DNA of 64,000 nucleotides from positions 24,889,269 through 24,953,268 of the forward strand of contig NC_132888.1 of NCBI RefSeq assembly GCF_030463535.1, written 5' to 3'. Numbering within the stretch: the first letter of the stretch is position 1; each line of letters starts with the position of its first letter. The notes beneath the pieces are model-generated. The model saw only the letters and a program-made list of their open reading frames with translations, was not told the origin of the DNA and did not search any database. Positions 34,940-49,207 of this stretch are shown in pieces. This DNA is from Salminus brasiliensis (Eukaryota; Chordata; Actinopteri; Characiformes; Bryconidae). The translations under genes were made by a program, and so were the position numbers.

Positions 34940-37900
34940 GCTTACGGCCATTCCACCCTTAGAATGCCTGATCTTGTCTGATCTCAGAAGCTAGCTAGGG
35001 TTGGGCCTGGTTAGTACTTGAAAGGGAGACTGAATGGGAATACCAGGTGTAGTAAGCTTTTTCAATCCTGCAAACAATGAAAGCTTACATTTCCATGTTA
35101 TTTACATCTTTTGCACAAATTTGTATTTGAAACTCTTTTGTGTTGTAAATTTTGATGTGTTGAAATTGAATGCTTTTTCTTGATTTTAAACAAATATGGT
35201 CTTATCTATGAAATTTGAATCCTCTAGTTTGCAAGGTTCTTCTGCTTACGGCCATTCCACCCTTAGAACGCCTGATCTCGTCTGGTCTCAGAAGCTACCT
35301 AGGGTTGGGCCTGGTTAGTACTTAAATGGGAGACTGTCTGGGAATACCAGGTGTTGTAAGCTTTTCCAGTCCTACAAACAATTAAAGCTTACATATCCAT
35401 GTTATTTACATCTTTTGCACACATTTGTAGTTGAAACTCTTTTGTGATGTAAATTTTGATGTGTTGAAATGGAATGCTTTTTCTTGGTTTTGAACAAATA
35501 AGGTCTTATCTATGAAATTTGAATCCTCTAGTTTGCAAGGTTCTTCTGCTTACGGCCATTCCACCCTTAAAACGCCTGATCTCGTCTGATCTCAGAAGCT
35601 ACCTAGAGTTGGGCCTGGTTAGTACTTGAATGGGAGACTGAATGGGAATACCAGGTGTTGTAAGCTTTTCCAGTCCTGCAAACAATTAAAGCTTACATTT
35701 CCATGTTATTTACATCATTTGCACAAATTTGTAGTTTAAACTCTTTTGTGTTGTAAATGTTGATGTGTTAAAATGGAATGCTTTTTCTTGGTTTTGAACA
35801 AATATGGTCTTAGCTATGAAATTTGAATCCTCTAGTTTGCAAGGTTCTTCTGCTTACGGCCATTCCACCCTTAGAACGCCTGATCTCGTCTGATCTCAGA
35901 AGCTACCTAGGGTTGGGCCTGGTTAGTACTTGAATGGGAGACTGTCTGGGAATACCAGGTGTTGTAAGCTTTTCCAGTCCTGCAAACAATTAAAGCTTAC
36001 ATTTCCATGTTATTTACATCTTTTGCACAAATTTGTAGTTGAAACTCTTTTGTGTTGTAAATTTTGAGGTGTTGAAATGGAATGCTTTTTCTTGGTTTTG
36101 AACAAATATGGTCTTAGCTATGAAATTTGAATTCTCTAGTTTGCACGGTTCTTCTGCTTACGGCCATTCCACCCTTAGAACGCCTGATCTTGTCTGATCT
36201 CAGAAGCTACCTAGGGTCGGGCCTGGTTAGTACTTGAATGGGAGACTGTCTGGGAATACCAGGTGTTGTAAGCTTTTTCAATCCTGCAAACAATGAAAGC
36301 TTACATTTCCATGTTATTTACATCTTTTGCACAAATTTGTAGTTGAAACTCTTTTGTGTTGTAAATTTTGATGTGTTCAAATGGAATGCTTTTTCTTGGT
36401 TTTGAACAAATATGGTCTTAGCTATGAAATTTGAATTCTCTAGTTTGCACGGTTCTTCTGCTTACGCCCATTCCACCCTTAGAACGTCTGATCTCAGAAG
36501 CTACCTAGGGTTGGGCCTGGTTAGTACTTGAATTGGAGACTGTCTGTGAATACCAGGTGTTGTAAGCTTTTTCAATCCTGCAAACAATGAAAGCTTACAT
36601 TTCCATTTTTTTTTCATCTTTTGCACAAATTTGTATTTGAAACTCTTTTGTGTTGTAAATGTTGATGTGTTGAAATGGAATGCTTTTTCTTGATTTTAAA
36701 CAAATATGGTCTTTTCTATGAAATTTGAATCCTCTAGTTTGCAAGGTTCTTCTGCTTACGGCCATTCCACCCTTAGAACGTCTGATCTCAGAAGCTACCT
36801 AGGGTTGGGCCTGGTTAGTACTTGAATGGGAGACTGTCTGGGAATACCAGGTGTTGTAAGCTTTTCCAGTCCTGCAAACAATTAAAGCTTACATTTCCAT
36901 GTTATTTACATCTTTTGCACAAATTTGTAGTTGAAACTCTTTTGTGTTGTAAATGTTGATGTGTTAAAATGGAATGCTTTTTCTTGGTTTTGAACAAATA
37001 TGGTCTTAGCTATGAAATTTGAATCCTCTAGTTTGCAAGGTTCTTCTGCTTACGGCCATTCCACCCTTAGATCGCCTGATCTCGTCTGATCTCAGAAGCT
37101 ACCTAGGGTTGGGCCTGGTTAGTACTTGAATGGGAGACTGTCTGGGAATACCAAGTGTTGTAAGCTTTTCCAGTCCTGCAAACAATTAAAGCTTACATTT
37201 CCATGTTATTTACATCTTTTGCACAAATTTGTAGTTGAAACTCTTTTGTGTTGTAAATTTTGATGTGTTGAAATGGAATGCTTTTTCTTGGTTTTGAACA
37301 AATATGGTCTTAGCTATGAAATTTGAATCCTCTAGTTTGCAAGGTTCTTCTGCTTACGGCCATTCCACCCTTAGAATGCCTGATCTTGTCTGATCTCAGA
37401 AGCTAGCTAGGGTTGGGCCTGGTTAGTACTTGAATGGGAGACTGAATGGGAATACCAGGTGTAGTAAGCTTTTTCAATCCTGCAAACAAAGAAAGCTTAC
37501 ATTTCCATGTTATTTACATCTTTTGCACAAATTTGTAGTTGAAACTCTTTTGTGTTATAAATGTTGATGTGTTAAAATGGAATGCTTTTTCTTGGTTTTG
37601 AACAAATATGGTCTTAACTATGAAATTTGAATTCTCTAGTTTGCATGGTTCTTCTGTTTACGGCCATTCCACCCTTAGAACGCCTGATCTTGTCTGATCG
37701 CAGAAGCTACTTAGGGTTGGGCCTGGTTAGTACTTGAATGTGAGACTGTCTGGGAATACCAGGTGTTGTAAGCTTTTTCAATCCTGCAAACAATGAAAGC
37801 TTACATTTCCATTTTTTTTTCATCTTTTGCACAAATTTGTATTTGAAACTCTTTTGTGTTGTAAATGTTGATGTGTTGAAATGGAATGCTTTTTCTTGAT

Positions 37901-38871
37901 TTTAAACAAATATGGTCTTATCTATGAAATTTGAATCCTCTAGTTTGCAAGCTTCTTCTGCTTACGGCCATTCCACCCTTAGAACACCTGATCTCGTTTG
38001 ATCTCAGAAGCTACCTAGGGTTGGGCCTGGTTAGTACTTGAATGTGAGACTGTCTGGGAATACCAGGTGTTGTAAGCTTTTCCAGTCCTGCAAACAATTA
38101 AAGCTTACATTTCCATGTTATTTACATCTTTTGCACACATTTGTAGTTGAAACTCTTTTGTGATGTAAATTTTGATGTGTTGAAATGGAATGCTTTTTCT
38201 TGGTTTTGAACAAATATGGTCTTATCTATGAAATTTGAATCCTCTAGTTTGCAAGGTTCTTCTGCTTACGGCCATTCCACCCTTAGAACGCCTGATCTCG
38301 TCTGATCTCAGAAGCTACCTAGGGTTGGGCCTGGTTAGTACTGGAATGGGAGACTGTCTGGGAATACCAGGTGTTGTAAGCTTTTTCAATCCTGCAAACA
38401 ATGAAAGCTTACATTTCCATGTTATTTACATCTTTTGCACAAATTTGTAGTTGAAACTCTTTTGTGTTGTAAATTTTGATGTTTTGAAATGGAATGTTTT
38501 TTCTTGGTTTTGAACAAATATGGTCTTAGCTATGAAATTTGAATTCTCTAGTTTGCACAGCTCTTCTGCTTGCGGCCATTCCACCCTTAGAATGCCTGAT
38601 CTTGTCTGATCTCAGAAGCTACCTAGGGTTGGGCCTGGTTAGTACTTGAATGGGAGACTGTCTGGGAATACCAGGTGTTGTAAGCTTTTCCAGTCCTGCA
38701 AACAATTAAAGCTTACATTTCCATGTTATTTACATATTTTGCACAAATTTGTAGTTGAAACTCTTTTGTGTTGTAAATGTTGATGTGTTAAAATGGAATG
38801 CTTTTTCTTGATTTTGAACAAATATGGTCTTAGCTATGAAATTTGAATCCTCTAGTTTGCAAGGTTCTTCT
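34940..38871 (+). repeat. Less regular segment, paired with 55892-58608
   Basis: 5S-like copies start at 34940, 35244, 35548, 35852, 36156, 36460, 36754, 37048, 37352, 37656, 37960, 38264 and 38568. Two neighbouring copies (36460 and 36754) both carry the 10-nt deletion. CATATCCATG, AAATAAGGTC and CTTAAAACG near 35390-35576 and GATCGCAG near 37698 recur about 20.3-20.6 kb downstream. The copy at 38264 has TACTGGAATGGG at the box C edge. The copy at 38568 starts GCTTGCGG. Confidence 0.82.
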
Positions 38872-40087
38872 GCTTACGGCCATTCCACCCTTAGAACGCC
38901 TGATCTCGTCTGATCTCAGAAGCTACCTAGGGTTGGGCCTGGTTAGTACTTGAATGGGAGACTGTCTGGGAATACCAGGTGTTGTAAGCTTTTCCAGTCC
39001 TGCAAACAATTAAAGCTTACATTTCCATGTTATTTACATCTTTTGCACACATTTGTAGTTGAAACTCTTTTGTGATGTAAATTTTGATGTGTTGAAATGG
39101 AATGCTTTTTCTTGGTTTTGAACAAATATGGTCTTATCTATGAAATTTGAATCCTCTAGTTTGCAAGGTTCTTCTGCTTACGGCCGTTCCACCCTTAGAA
39201 CGCCTGATCTCGTCTGATCTCAGAAGCTACCTAGGGTTGGGCCTGGTTAGTACTTGAATGGGAGACTGAATGGGAATACCAGGTGTTGTAAGCTTTTCCA
39301 GTCCTGCAAACAATTAAAGCTTACATTTCCATGTTATTTACATATTTTGCACAAATTTGTAGTTGAAACTCTTTTGTGTTGTACATGTTGATGTGTTAAA
39401 ATGGAATGCTTTTTCTTGATTTTGAACAAATATGGTCTTAGCTATGAAATTTGAATCCTCTAGTTTGCAAGGTTCTTCTGCTTACGGCCATTCCACCCTT
39501 AGAACGCCTGATCTCGTCTGATCTCAGAAGCTACCTAGGGTTGGGCCTGGTTAGTACTTGAATGGGAGACTGAATGGGAATACCAGGTGTTGTAAGCTTT
39601 TCCAGTCCTGCAAACAATTAAAGCTTACATTTCCATGTTATTTACATATTTTGCACAAATTTGTAGTTGAAACTCTTTTGTGTTGTACATGTTGATGTGT
39701 TAAAATGGAATGCTTTTTCTTGATTTTGAACAAATATGGTCTTAGCTATGAAATTTGAATCCTATAGTTTGCAAGGTTCTTCTGCTTACGGCCATTCCAC
39801 CCTTAGATCGCCTGATCTCGTCTGATCTCAGAAGCGACCTAGGGTTGGGGCTGGTTAGTACTTGAATGGGAGACTGTCTGGGAATACCAGGTGTTATAAG
39901 CTTTTCCAGTCCTGCAAACAATTAAAGCTTACATTTCCATGTTATTTACATCTTTTGCACAAATTTGTAGTTGAAACTCTTTTGTGTTGTAAATGTTGAT
40001 GTGTTAAAATGGAATGCTTTTTCTTGGTTTTGAACAAATATGGTCTTAATTATGAAATTTGAATTCTCTAGTTTGCACGGTTCTTCT

Positions 40088-40391
40088 GTTTACGGCCATT
40101 CCACCCTTAGAACGCCTGATCTCGTCTGATCTCAGAAGCTACCTAGGGTTGGGCCTGGTTAGTACTTGAATGGGAGACTGAATGGGAATACCAGGTGTTG
40201 TAAGCTTTTCCAGTCCTGCAAACAATTAAAGCTTACATTTCCATGTTATTTACATATTTTGCACAAATTTGTAGTTGAAACTCTTTTGTGTTGTACATGT
40301 TGATGTGTTAAAATGGAATGCTTTTTCTTGATTTTGAACAAATATGGTCTTAGCTATGAAATTTGAATCCTATAGTTTGCAAGGTTCTTCT
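40088..40391 (+). repeat. Chimeric unit at a 608-bp duplication junction
   Basis: It starts as type G (flank GCACGGTTCTTCTG, then GTTTACGG) and ends as type F (AATGGG at 40181, CATATTTTGC, GTACATG, CCTATAG), like the unit at 39480. The switch lies inside the 5S-like part between 40089 and 40181. Confidence 0.75.
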
Positions 40392-40999
40392 GCTTACGGC
40401 CATTCCACCCTTAGATCGCCTGATCTCGTCTGATCTCAGAAGCGACCTAGGGTTGGGGCTGGTTAGTACTTGAATGGGAGACTGTCTGGGAATACCAGGT
40501 GTTATAAGCTTTTCCAGTCCTGCAAACAATTAAAGCTTACATTTCCATGTTATTTACATCTTTTGCACAAATTTGTAGTTGAAACTCTTTTGTGTTGTAA
40601 ATGTTGATGTGTTAAAATGGAATGCTTTTTCTTGGTTTTGAACAAATATGGTCTTAATTATGAAATTTGAATTCTCTAGTTTGCACGGTTCTTCTGTTTA
40701 CGGCCATTCCACCCTTAGAACGCCTGATCTCGTCTGATCTCAGAAGCTACCTAGGGTTGGGCCTGGTTAGTACTTGAATGGGAGACTGTCTGGGAATACC
40801 AGGTGTTGTAAGCTTTTCCAGTCCTGCAAACAAAGAAAGCTTACATTTCCATGTTATTTACATCTTTTGCACAAATTTGTAGTTGAAACTCTTTTGTGTT
40901 GTAAATGCTGATGTGTTAAAATGGAATGATTTTTCTTGGTTTTGAACAAATATGGTCTTAGCTATGAAATTTGAATCCTCTAGTTTGCAAGGTTCTTCT

Positions 41000-41303
41000 G
41001 TTTACGGCCATTCCACCCTTAGAACGCCTGATCTCGTCTGATCTCAGAAGCTACCTAGGGTTGGGCCTGGTTAGTACTTGAATGGGAGACTGTCTGGGAA
41101 TACCAGGTGTTGTAAGCTTTTCCAGTCCTGCAAACAAAGAAAGCTTACATTTCCATGTTATTTACATCTTTTGCACAAATTTGTAGTTGAAACTCTTTTG
41201 TGTTGTAAATGCTGATGTGTTAAAATGGAATGATTTTTCTTGGTTTTGAACAAATATGGTCTTAGCTATGAAATTTGAATCCTCTAGTTTGCAAGGTTCT
41301 TCT
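41000..41303 (+). repeat. Chimeric unit at a 304-bp (single-unit) duplication junction
   Basis: The flank TAGTTTGCAAGG is that of type A units, but the body from GTTTACGG on is a copy of the type G unit at 40696 (CAAAGAAAGC, AATGCTGATG, GGAATGATTTTT). The switch is confined to the ten bases GGTTCTTCTG at 40991-41000. Confidence 0.75.
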
Positions 41304-44300
41304 GCTTACGGCCATTCCACCCTTAGAACGCCTGATCTCGTCTGATCTCAGAAGCTACCTAGGGTTGGGCCTGGTTAGTACTTGAATGGGAGACTGTCTG
41401 GGAATACCAGGTGTTGTAAGCTTTTCCAGTCCTGCAAACAATTAAAGCTTACATTTCCATGTTATTTACATCTTTTGCACAAATTTGTAGTTGAAACTCT
41501 TTTGTGTTGTAAATTTTGATGTGTTGAAATGGAATGCTTTTTCTTGGTTTTGAACAAATATGGTCTTATCTATGAAATTTGAATCCTCTAGTTTGCAAGG
41601 TTTTTCTGCTTACGGCCATTCCACCCTTAGAATGCCTGATCCTGTCTGATCTCAGAAGCTAGCTAGGGTTGGGCCTGGTTAGTACTTGAATGGGAGACTG
41701 AATGGGAATACCAGGTGTAGTAAGCTTTTTCAATTCTGCAAACAAAGAAAGCTTACATTTCCATGTTATTTACATCTTTTGCACAAATTTGTAGTTGAAA
41801 CTCTTTTGTGTTGTAAATGTTGATGTGTTAAAATGGAATGCTTTTTCTTGGTTTTGAACAAATATGGTCTTAGCTATGAAATTTGAATTCTCTAGTTTGC
41901 ACGGTTCTTCTGTTTACGGCCATTCCACCCTTACAACGCCTGATCTTGTCTGATCTCAGAAGCTACTTAGGATTGGGCCTCGTTAGTACTTGAATGGGAG
42001 ACTGTCTGGGAATACCAGGTGTTGTAAGCTTTTTCAAACCTGCAAACAATGAAAGCTTACATTTCCATTTTTTTTTCATCTTTTGCACAAATTTGTATTT
42101 GAAACTCTTTTGTGTTGTAAATGTTGATGTGTTGAAATGGAATGCTTTTTCTTGATTTTAAACAAATATGGTCTTATCTATGAAATTTGAATCCTCTAGT
42201 TTGCAAGGTTCTTCTGCTTACGGCCATTCCACCCTTAGAACGCCTGATCTCGTCTGATCTCAGAAGCTACCTAAGGTTGGGCCTGGTTAGTACTTGAATG
42301 GGAGACTGTCTGGGAATACCAGGTGTTGTAAGCTTTTCCAGTCCTGCAAACAATTAAAGCTTACATTTCCATGTTATTTACATATTTTGCACAAATTTGT
42401 AGTTGAAACTCTTTTGTGTTGTACATGTTGATGTGTTAAAATGGAATGCTTTTTCTTGATTTTGAACAAATATGGTCTTAGCTATGAAATTTGAATCCTA
42501 TAGTTTGCAAGGTTCTTCTGCTTACGGCCATTCCACCCTTAGGTCGCCTGATCTCGTCTGATCTCAGAAGCGACCTAGGGTTGGGGCTGGTTAGTACTTG
42601 AATGGGAGACTGTCTGGGAATACCAGGTGTTATAAGCTTTTCCAGTCCTGCAAACAATTAAAGCTTACATTTCCATGTTATTTACATCTTTTGCACAAAT
42701 TTGTAGTTGAAACTCTTTTGTGTTGTAAATGTTGATGTGTTAAAATGGAATGCTTTTTCTTGGTTTTGAACAAATATGGTCTTAGCTATGAAATTTGAAT
42801 TCTCTAGTTTGCACGGTTCTTCTGTTTACGGCCATTCCACCCTTACAACGCCTGATCTTGTCTGATCTCAGAAGCTACTTAGGATTGGGCCTCGTTAGTA
42901 CTTGAATGGGAGACTGTCTGGGAATACCAGGTGTTGTAAGCTTTTTCAAACCTGCAAACAATGAAAGCTTACATTTCCATTTTTTTTTCATCTTTTGCAC
43001 AAATTTGTATTTGAAACTCTTTTGTGTTGTAAATGTTGATGTGTTGAAATGGAATGCTTTTTCTTGATTTTAAACAAATATGGTCTTATCTATGAAATTT
43101 GAATCCTCTAGTTTGCAAGGTTCTTCTGCTTACGGCCATTCCACCCTTAGAATGCCTGATCTTGTCTGATCTCAGAAGCTACCTAGGGTTGGGCCTGGTT
43201 AGTACTTGAATGGGGGACTGTCTGGGAATACCAGGTGTTGTAAGCTTTTCCAGTCCTGCAAACAATTAAAGCTTACATTTCCATGTTATTTACATATTTT
43301 GCACAAATTTGTAGTTGAAACTCTTTTGTGTTGTAAATGTTGATGTGTTAAAATGGAATGCTTTTTCTTGATTTTGAACAAATATGGTCTTAGCTATGAA
43401 ATTTGAATCCTCTAGTTTGCAAGGTCCTTCTGCTTACGGCCATTCCACCCTTAGATCGCCTGATCTCGTCTGATCTCAGAAGCTACCTAGGGTTGGCCCT
43501 GGTTAGTACTTGAATGGGAGACTGTTTGGGAATACCAGGTGTTGTAAGCTTTTCCAGTCCTGCAAACAATTAAAGCTTACATTTCCATGTTATTTACATC
43601 TTATGCACAAATTTGTAGTTGAAACTCTTTTGTGTTGTAAATTTTGATGTGTTGAAATGGAATGCTTTTTCTTGGTTTTGAACAAATATGGTCTTATCTA
43701 TGAAATTTGAATCCTCTAGTTTGCAAGGTTCTTCTGCTTACGGCCATTCCACCCTTAGAATGGCTGATCTTGTCTGATCTCAGAAGCTAGCTAGGGTTGG
43801 GCCTGGTTAGTACTTGAATGGGAGACTGAATGGGAATACCAGGTGTAGTAAGCTTTTTCAATCCTGCAAACAAAGAAAGCTTACATTTCCATGTTATTTA
43901 CATCTTTTGCACAAATTTGTAGTTGAAACTCTTTTGTGTTGTAAATTTTGATGTTTTGAAATGGAATGTTTTTTCTTGATTTTAAACAAATATGGTCTTA
44001 GCTATGAAATTTGAATCCTCTAGTTTGCAAGGTTCTTCTGCTTACGGCCATTCCACCCTTAGAACGCCTGATCTTGTCTGATCTCAGAAGCTACCTAGGG
44101 TTGGGCCTGGTTAGTACTTGAATGGGAGACTGTCTGGGAATACCAGGTGTTGTAAGCTTTTCCAGTCCTGCAAACAATTAAAGCTTACATTTCCATGTTA
44201 TTTACATATTTTGCACAAATTTGTAGTTGAAACTCTTTTGTGTTGTAAATGTTGATGTGTTAAAATGGAATGCTTTTTCTTGATTTTGAACAAATATGGT

Positions 44301-44343
44301 CTTAGCTATGAAATTTGAATCCTCTAGTTTGCAAGGTTCTTCT

Positions 44344-46775
44344 GCTTACGGCCATTCCACCCTTAGAACGCCTGATCTCGTCTGATCTCAGAAGCTACCT
44401 AGGGTTGGGCCTGGTTAGTACTTGAATGGGAGACTGTCTGGGAATACCAGGTGTTGTAAGCTTTTCCAGTCCTGCAAACAATTAAAGCTTACATTTCCAT
44501 GTTATTTACATCTTTTGCACACATTTGTAGTTGAAACTCTTTTGTGATGTAAATTTTGATGTGTTGAAATGGAATGCTTTTTCTTGGTTTTGAACAAATA
44601 TGGTCTTATCTATGAAATTTGAATCCTCTAGTTTGCAAGGTTCTTCTGCTTACGGCCGTTCCACCCTTAGAACGCCTGATCTCGTCTGATCTCAGAAGCT
44701 ACCTAGGGTTGGGCCTGGTTAGTACTTGAATGGGAGACTGAATGGGAATACCAGGTGTTGTAAGCTTTTCCAGTCCTGCAAACAATTAAAGCTTACATTT
44801 CCATGTTATTTACATATTTTGCACAAATTTGTAGTTGAAACTCTTTTGTGTTGTACATGTTGATGTGTTAAAATGGAATGCTTTTTCTTGATTTTGAACA
44901 AATATGGTCTTAGCTATGAAATTTGAATCCTCTAGTTTGCAAGGTTCTTCTGCTTACGGCCATTCCACCCTTAGAACGCCTGATCTCGTCTGATCTCAGA
45001 AGCTACCTAGGGTTGGGCCTGGTTAGTACTTGAATGGGAGACTGAATGGGAATACCAGGTGTTGTAAGCTTTTCCAGTCCTGCAAACAATTAAAGCTTAC
45101 ATTTCCATGTTATTTACATCTTTTGCACAAATTTGTAGTTGAAACTCTTTTGTGTTGTAAATGTTGATGTGTTAAAATGGAATGCTTTTTCTTGGTTTTG
45201 AACAAATATGGTCTTAGCTATGAAATTTGAATTCTCTAGTTTGCACGGTTCTTCTGTTTACGGCCATTCCACCCTTAGAACGCCTGATCTCGTCTGATCT
45301 CAGAAGCTACCTAGGGTTGGGCCTGGTTAGTACTTGAATGGGAGACTGTCTGGGAATACCAGGTGTTGTAAGCTTTTCCAGTCCTGCAAACAAAGAAAGC
45401 TTACATTTCCATGTTATTTACATCTTTTGCACAAATTTGTAGTTGAAACTCTTTTGTGTTGTAAATGCTGATGTGTTAAAATGGAATGATTTTTCTTGGT
45501 TTTGAACAAATATGGTCTTAGCTATGAAATTTGAATCCTCTAGTTTGCAAGGTTCTTCTGCTTACGGCCATTCCACCCTTAGAACGCCTGATCTCGTCTG
45601 ATCTCAGAAGCTACCTAGGGTTGGGCCTGGTTAGTACTTGAATGGGAGACTGTCTGGGAATACCAGGTGTTGTAAGCTTTTCCAGTCCTGCAAACAATTA
45701 AAGGTTACATTTCCATGTTATTTACATCTTTTGCACAAATTTGTAGTTGAAACTCTTTTGTGTTGTAAATTTTGATGTGTTGAAATGGAATGCTTTTTCT
45801 TGGTTTTGAACAAATATGGTCTTATCTATGAAATTTGAATCCTCTAGTTTGCAAGGTTTTTCTGCTTACGGCCATTCCACCCTTAGAATGCCTGATCTTG
45901 TCTGATCTCAGAAGCTAGCTAGGGTTGGGCCTGGTTAGTACTTGAATGGGAGACTGAATGGGAATACCAGGTGTAGTAAGCTTTTTCAATTCTGCAAACA
46001 AAGAAAGCTTACATTTCCATGTTATTTACATCTTTTGCACAAATTTGTAGTTGAAACTCTTTTGTGTTGTAAATGTTGATGTGTTAAAATGGAATGCTTT
46101 TTCTTGGTTTTGAACAAATATGGTCTTAGCTATGAAATTTGAATTCTCTAGTTTGCACGGTTCTTCTGTTTACGGCCATTCCACCCTTACAACGCCTGAT
46201 CTTGTCTGATCTCAGAAGCTACTTAGGATTGGGCCTCGTTAGTACTTGAATGGGAGACTGTCTGGGAATACCAGGTGTTGTAAGCTTTTTCAAACCTGCA
46301 AACAATGAAAGCTTACATTTCCATTTTTTTTTCATCTTTTGCACAAATTTGTATTTGAAACTCTTTTGTGTTGTAAATGTTGATGTGTTGAAATGGAATG
46401 CTTTTTCTTGATTTTAAACAAATATGGTCTTATCTATGAAATTTGAATCCTCTAGTTTGCAAGGTTCTTCTGCTTACGGCCATTCCACCCTTAGAACGCC
46501 TGATCTCGTCTGATCTCAGAAGCTACCTAAGGTTGGGCCTGGTTAGTACTTGAATGGGAGACTGTCTGGGAATACCAGGTGTTGTAAGCTTTTCCAGTCC
46601 TGCAAACAATTAAAGCTTACATTTCCATGTTATTTACATATTTTGCACAAATTTGTAGTTGAAACTCTTTTGTGTTGTACATGTTGATGTGTTAAAATGG
46701 AATGCTTTTTCTTCATTTTGAACAAATATGGTCTTAGCTATGAAATTTGAATCCTATAGTTTGCAAGGTTCTTCT
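44344..46775 (+). repeat. 8-unit segment repeating parts of 38872-42823
   Basis: 5S-like copies start at 44344, 44648, 44952, 45256, 45560, 45864, 46168 and 46472. The first units match 38872-39783 (offset 18 units). Units from 45256 match 40696 and 41304-42519 (offset 14-15 units), so the local duplications in the left block are absent here. In the spacer after 45560 the right dyad arm is changed to AAAGGTTACA. Confidence 0.85.
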
Positions 46776-49207
46776 GCTTACGGCCATTCCACCCTTAGAT
46801 CGCCTGATCTCGTCTGATCTCAGAAGCGACCTAGGGTTGGGGCTGGTTAGTACTTGAATGGGAGACTGTCTGGGAATACCAGGTGTTATAAGCTTTTCCA
46901 GTCCTGCAAACAATTAAAGCTTACATTTCCATGTTATTTACATCTTTTGCACAAATTTGTAGTTGAAACTCTTTTGTGTTGTAAATGTTGATGTGTTAAA
47001 ATGGAATGCTTTTTCTTGGTTTTGAACAAATATGGTCTTAGCTATGAAATTTGAATTCTCTAGTTTGCACGGTTCTTCTGTTTACGGCCATTCCACCCTT
47101 AGAACGCCTGATCTCGTCTGATCTCAGAAGCTACCTAGGGTTGGGCCTGGTTAGTACTTGAATGGGAGACTGTCTGGGAATACCAGGTGTTGTAAGCTTT
47201 TCCAGTCCTGCAAACAAAGAAAGCTTACATTTCCATGTTATTTACATCTTTTGCACAAATTTGTAGTTGAAACTCTTTTGTGTTGTAAATGTTGATGTGT
47301 TAAAATGGAATGATTTTTCTTGGTTTTGAACAAATATGGTCTTAGATATGAAATTTGAATCCTCTAGTTTGCAAGGTTCTTCTGCTTACGGCCATTCCAC
47401 CCTTAGAACGCCTGATCTCGTCTGATCTCAGAAGCTACCTAGGGTTGGGCCTGGTTAGTACTTGAATGGGAGACTGTCTGGGAATACCAGGTGTTGTAAG
47501 CTTTTCCAGTCCTGCAAACAATTAAAGCTTACATTTCCATGTTATTTACATCTTTTGCACAAATTTGTAGTTGAAACTCTTTTGTGTTGTAAATTTTGAT
47601 GTGTTGAAATGGAATGCTTTTTCTTGGTTTTGAACAAATATGGTCTTAGCTATGAAATTTGAATTCTCTAGTTTGCACAATTCATCTGCTTACGGCCATT
47701 CCACCCTTAGAACGCCTGATCTTGTCTGATCTCAGAAGCTACCTAGAGTTGGGCCTGGTTAGTACTTGAATGGGAGACTGTTTGGGAATACCAGGTGTTG
47801 TAAGCTTTTTCAATCCTGCAAACAATGAAAGCTTACATTTCCATGTTATTTACATCTTTTGCACAAATTTGTAGTTGAAACTCTTTTGTGTTGTAAATTT
47901 TGATGTGTTGAAATGGAATGTTTTTTCTTGGTTTTGAACAAATATGGTCTTAGCTATGAAATTTGAATTCTCTAGTTTGCACGGTTCTTCTGCTTACGGC
48001 CATTCCACCCTTAGAATGCCTGATCTTGTCTGATCTCAGAAGCTACCTAGGGTTGGGCCTGGTTAGTACTTGAATGGGAGACTGTCTGGGAATACCAGGT
48101 GTTGTAAGCTTTTCCAGTCCTGCAAACAATTAAAGCTTACATTTCCATGTTATTTACATATTTTGCACAAATTTGTAGTTGAAACTCTTTTGTGTTGTAA
48201 ATGTTGATGTGTTAAAATGGAATGCTTTTTCTTGATTTTGAACAAATATGGTCTTAGCTATGAAATTTGAATCCTCTAGTTTGCAAGGTCCTTCTGCTTA
48301 CGGCCATTCCACCCTTAGATCGCCTGATCTCCTCTGATCTCAGAAGCTACCTAGGGTTGGCCCTGGTTAGTACTTGAATGGGAGACTGTTTGGGAATACC
48401 AGGTGTTGTAAGCTTTTCCAGTCCTGCAAACAATTAAAGCTTACATTTCCATGTTATTTACATCTTATGCACAAATTTGTAGTTGAAACTCTTTTGTGTT
48501 GTAAATTTTGATGTGTTGAAATGGAATGCTTTTTCTTGGTTTTGAACAAATATGGTCTTATCTATGAAATTTGAATCCTCTAGTTTGCAAGGTTCTTCTG
48601 CTTACGGCCATTCCACCCTTAGAATGGCTGATCTTGTCTGATCTCAGAAGCTAGCTAGGGTTGGGCCTGGTTAGTACTTGAATGGGAGACTGAATGGGAA
48701 TACCAGGTGTAGTAAGCTTTTTCAATCCTGCAAACAAAGAAAGCTTACATTTCCATGTTATTACATCTTTTGCACAAATTTGTAGTTGAAACTCTTTTGT
48801 GTTGTAAATGTTGATGTGTTGAAAATGGAATGCTTTTTCTTGATTTTAAACAAATATGGTCTTATCTATGAAATTTGAATCCTCTAGTTTGCAAGGTTCT
48901 TCTGCTTACGGCCATTCCACCCTTAGAACGCCTGATCTCGTCTGATCTCAGAAGCTACCTAGGGTTGGGCCTGGTTAGTACTTGAATGGGAGACTGTCTG
49001 GGAATACCAGGTGTTGTAAGCTTTTCCAGTCCTGCAAACAATTAAAGCTTACATTTCCATGTTATTTACATCTTTTGCACACATTTGTAGTTGAAACTCT
49101 TTTGTGATGTAAATTTTGATGTGTTGAAATGGAATGCTTTTTCTTGGTTTTGAACAAATATGGTCTTATCTATGAAATTTGAATCCTCTAGTTTGCAAGG
49201 TTCTTCT
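46776..49207 (+). repeat. 8-unit higher-order repeat, copy 1 (about 2,432 bp)
   Basis: 5S-like copies start at 46776, 47080, 47384, 47688, 47992, 48296, 48600 and 48904. Marks shared with the next block are TAGAGTTGGG with CTGTTTGGG, CAAGGTCCTTCTG with CTCCTCTG and TTGGCCCTGG, and GAATGGCTG. The indel-rich stretch begins in the spacer after 48600. Confidence 0.85.

Larger units (their letters stand above)
38872..44343 (+). repeat. 18-unit segment with nested 2-, 1- and 3-unit duplications
   Basis: 5S-like copies start at 38872, 39176, 39480, 39784, 40088, 40392, 40696, 41000, 41304, 41608, 41912, 42216, 42520, 42824, 43128, 43432, 43736 and 44040. The copy at 39176 has GGCCGTTCC, repeated exactly 5,472 bp (18 units) later at 44648. 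Inside, 39480-40087 recurs as 40088-40695 (608 bp), the unit at 40696 is doubled at 41000, and the D copy of 41912 recurs at 42824 (912 bp). Confidence 0.85.
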
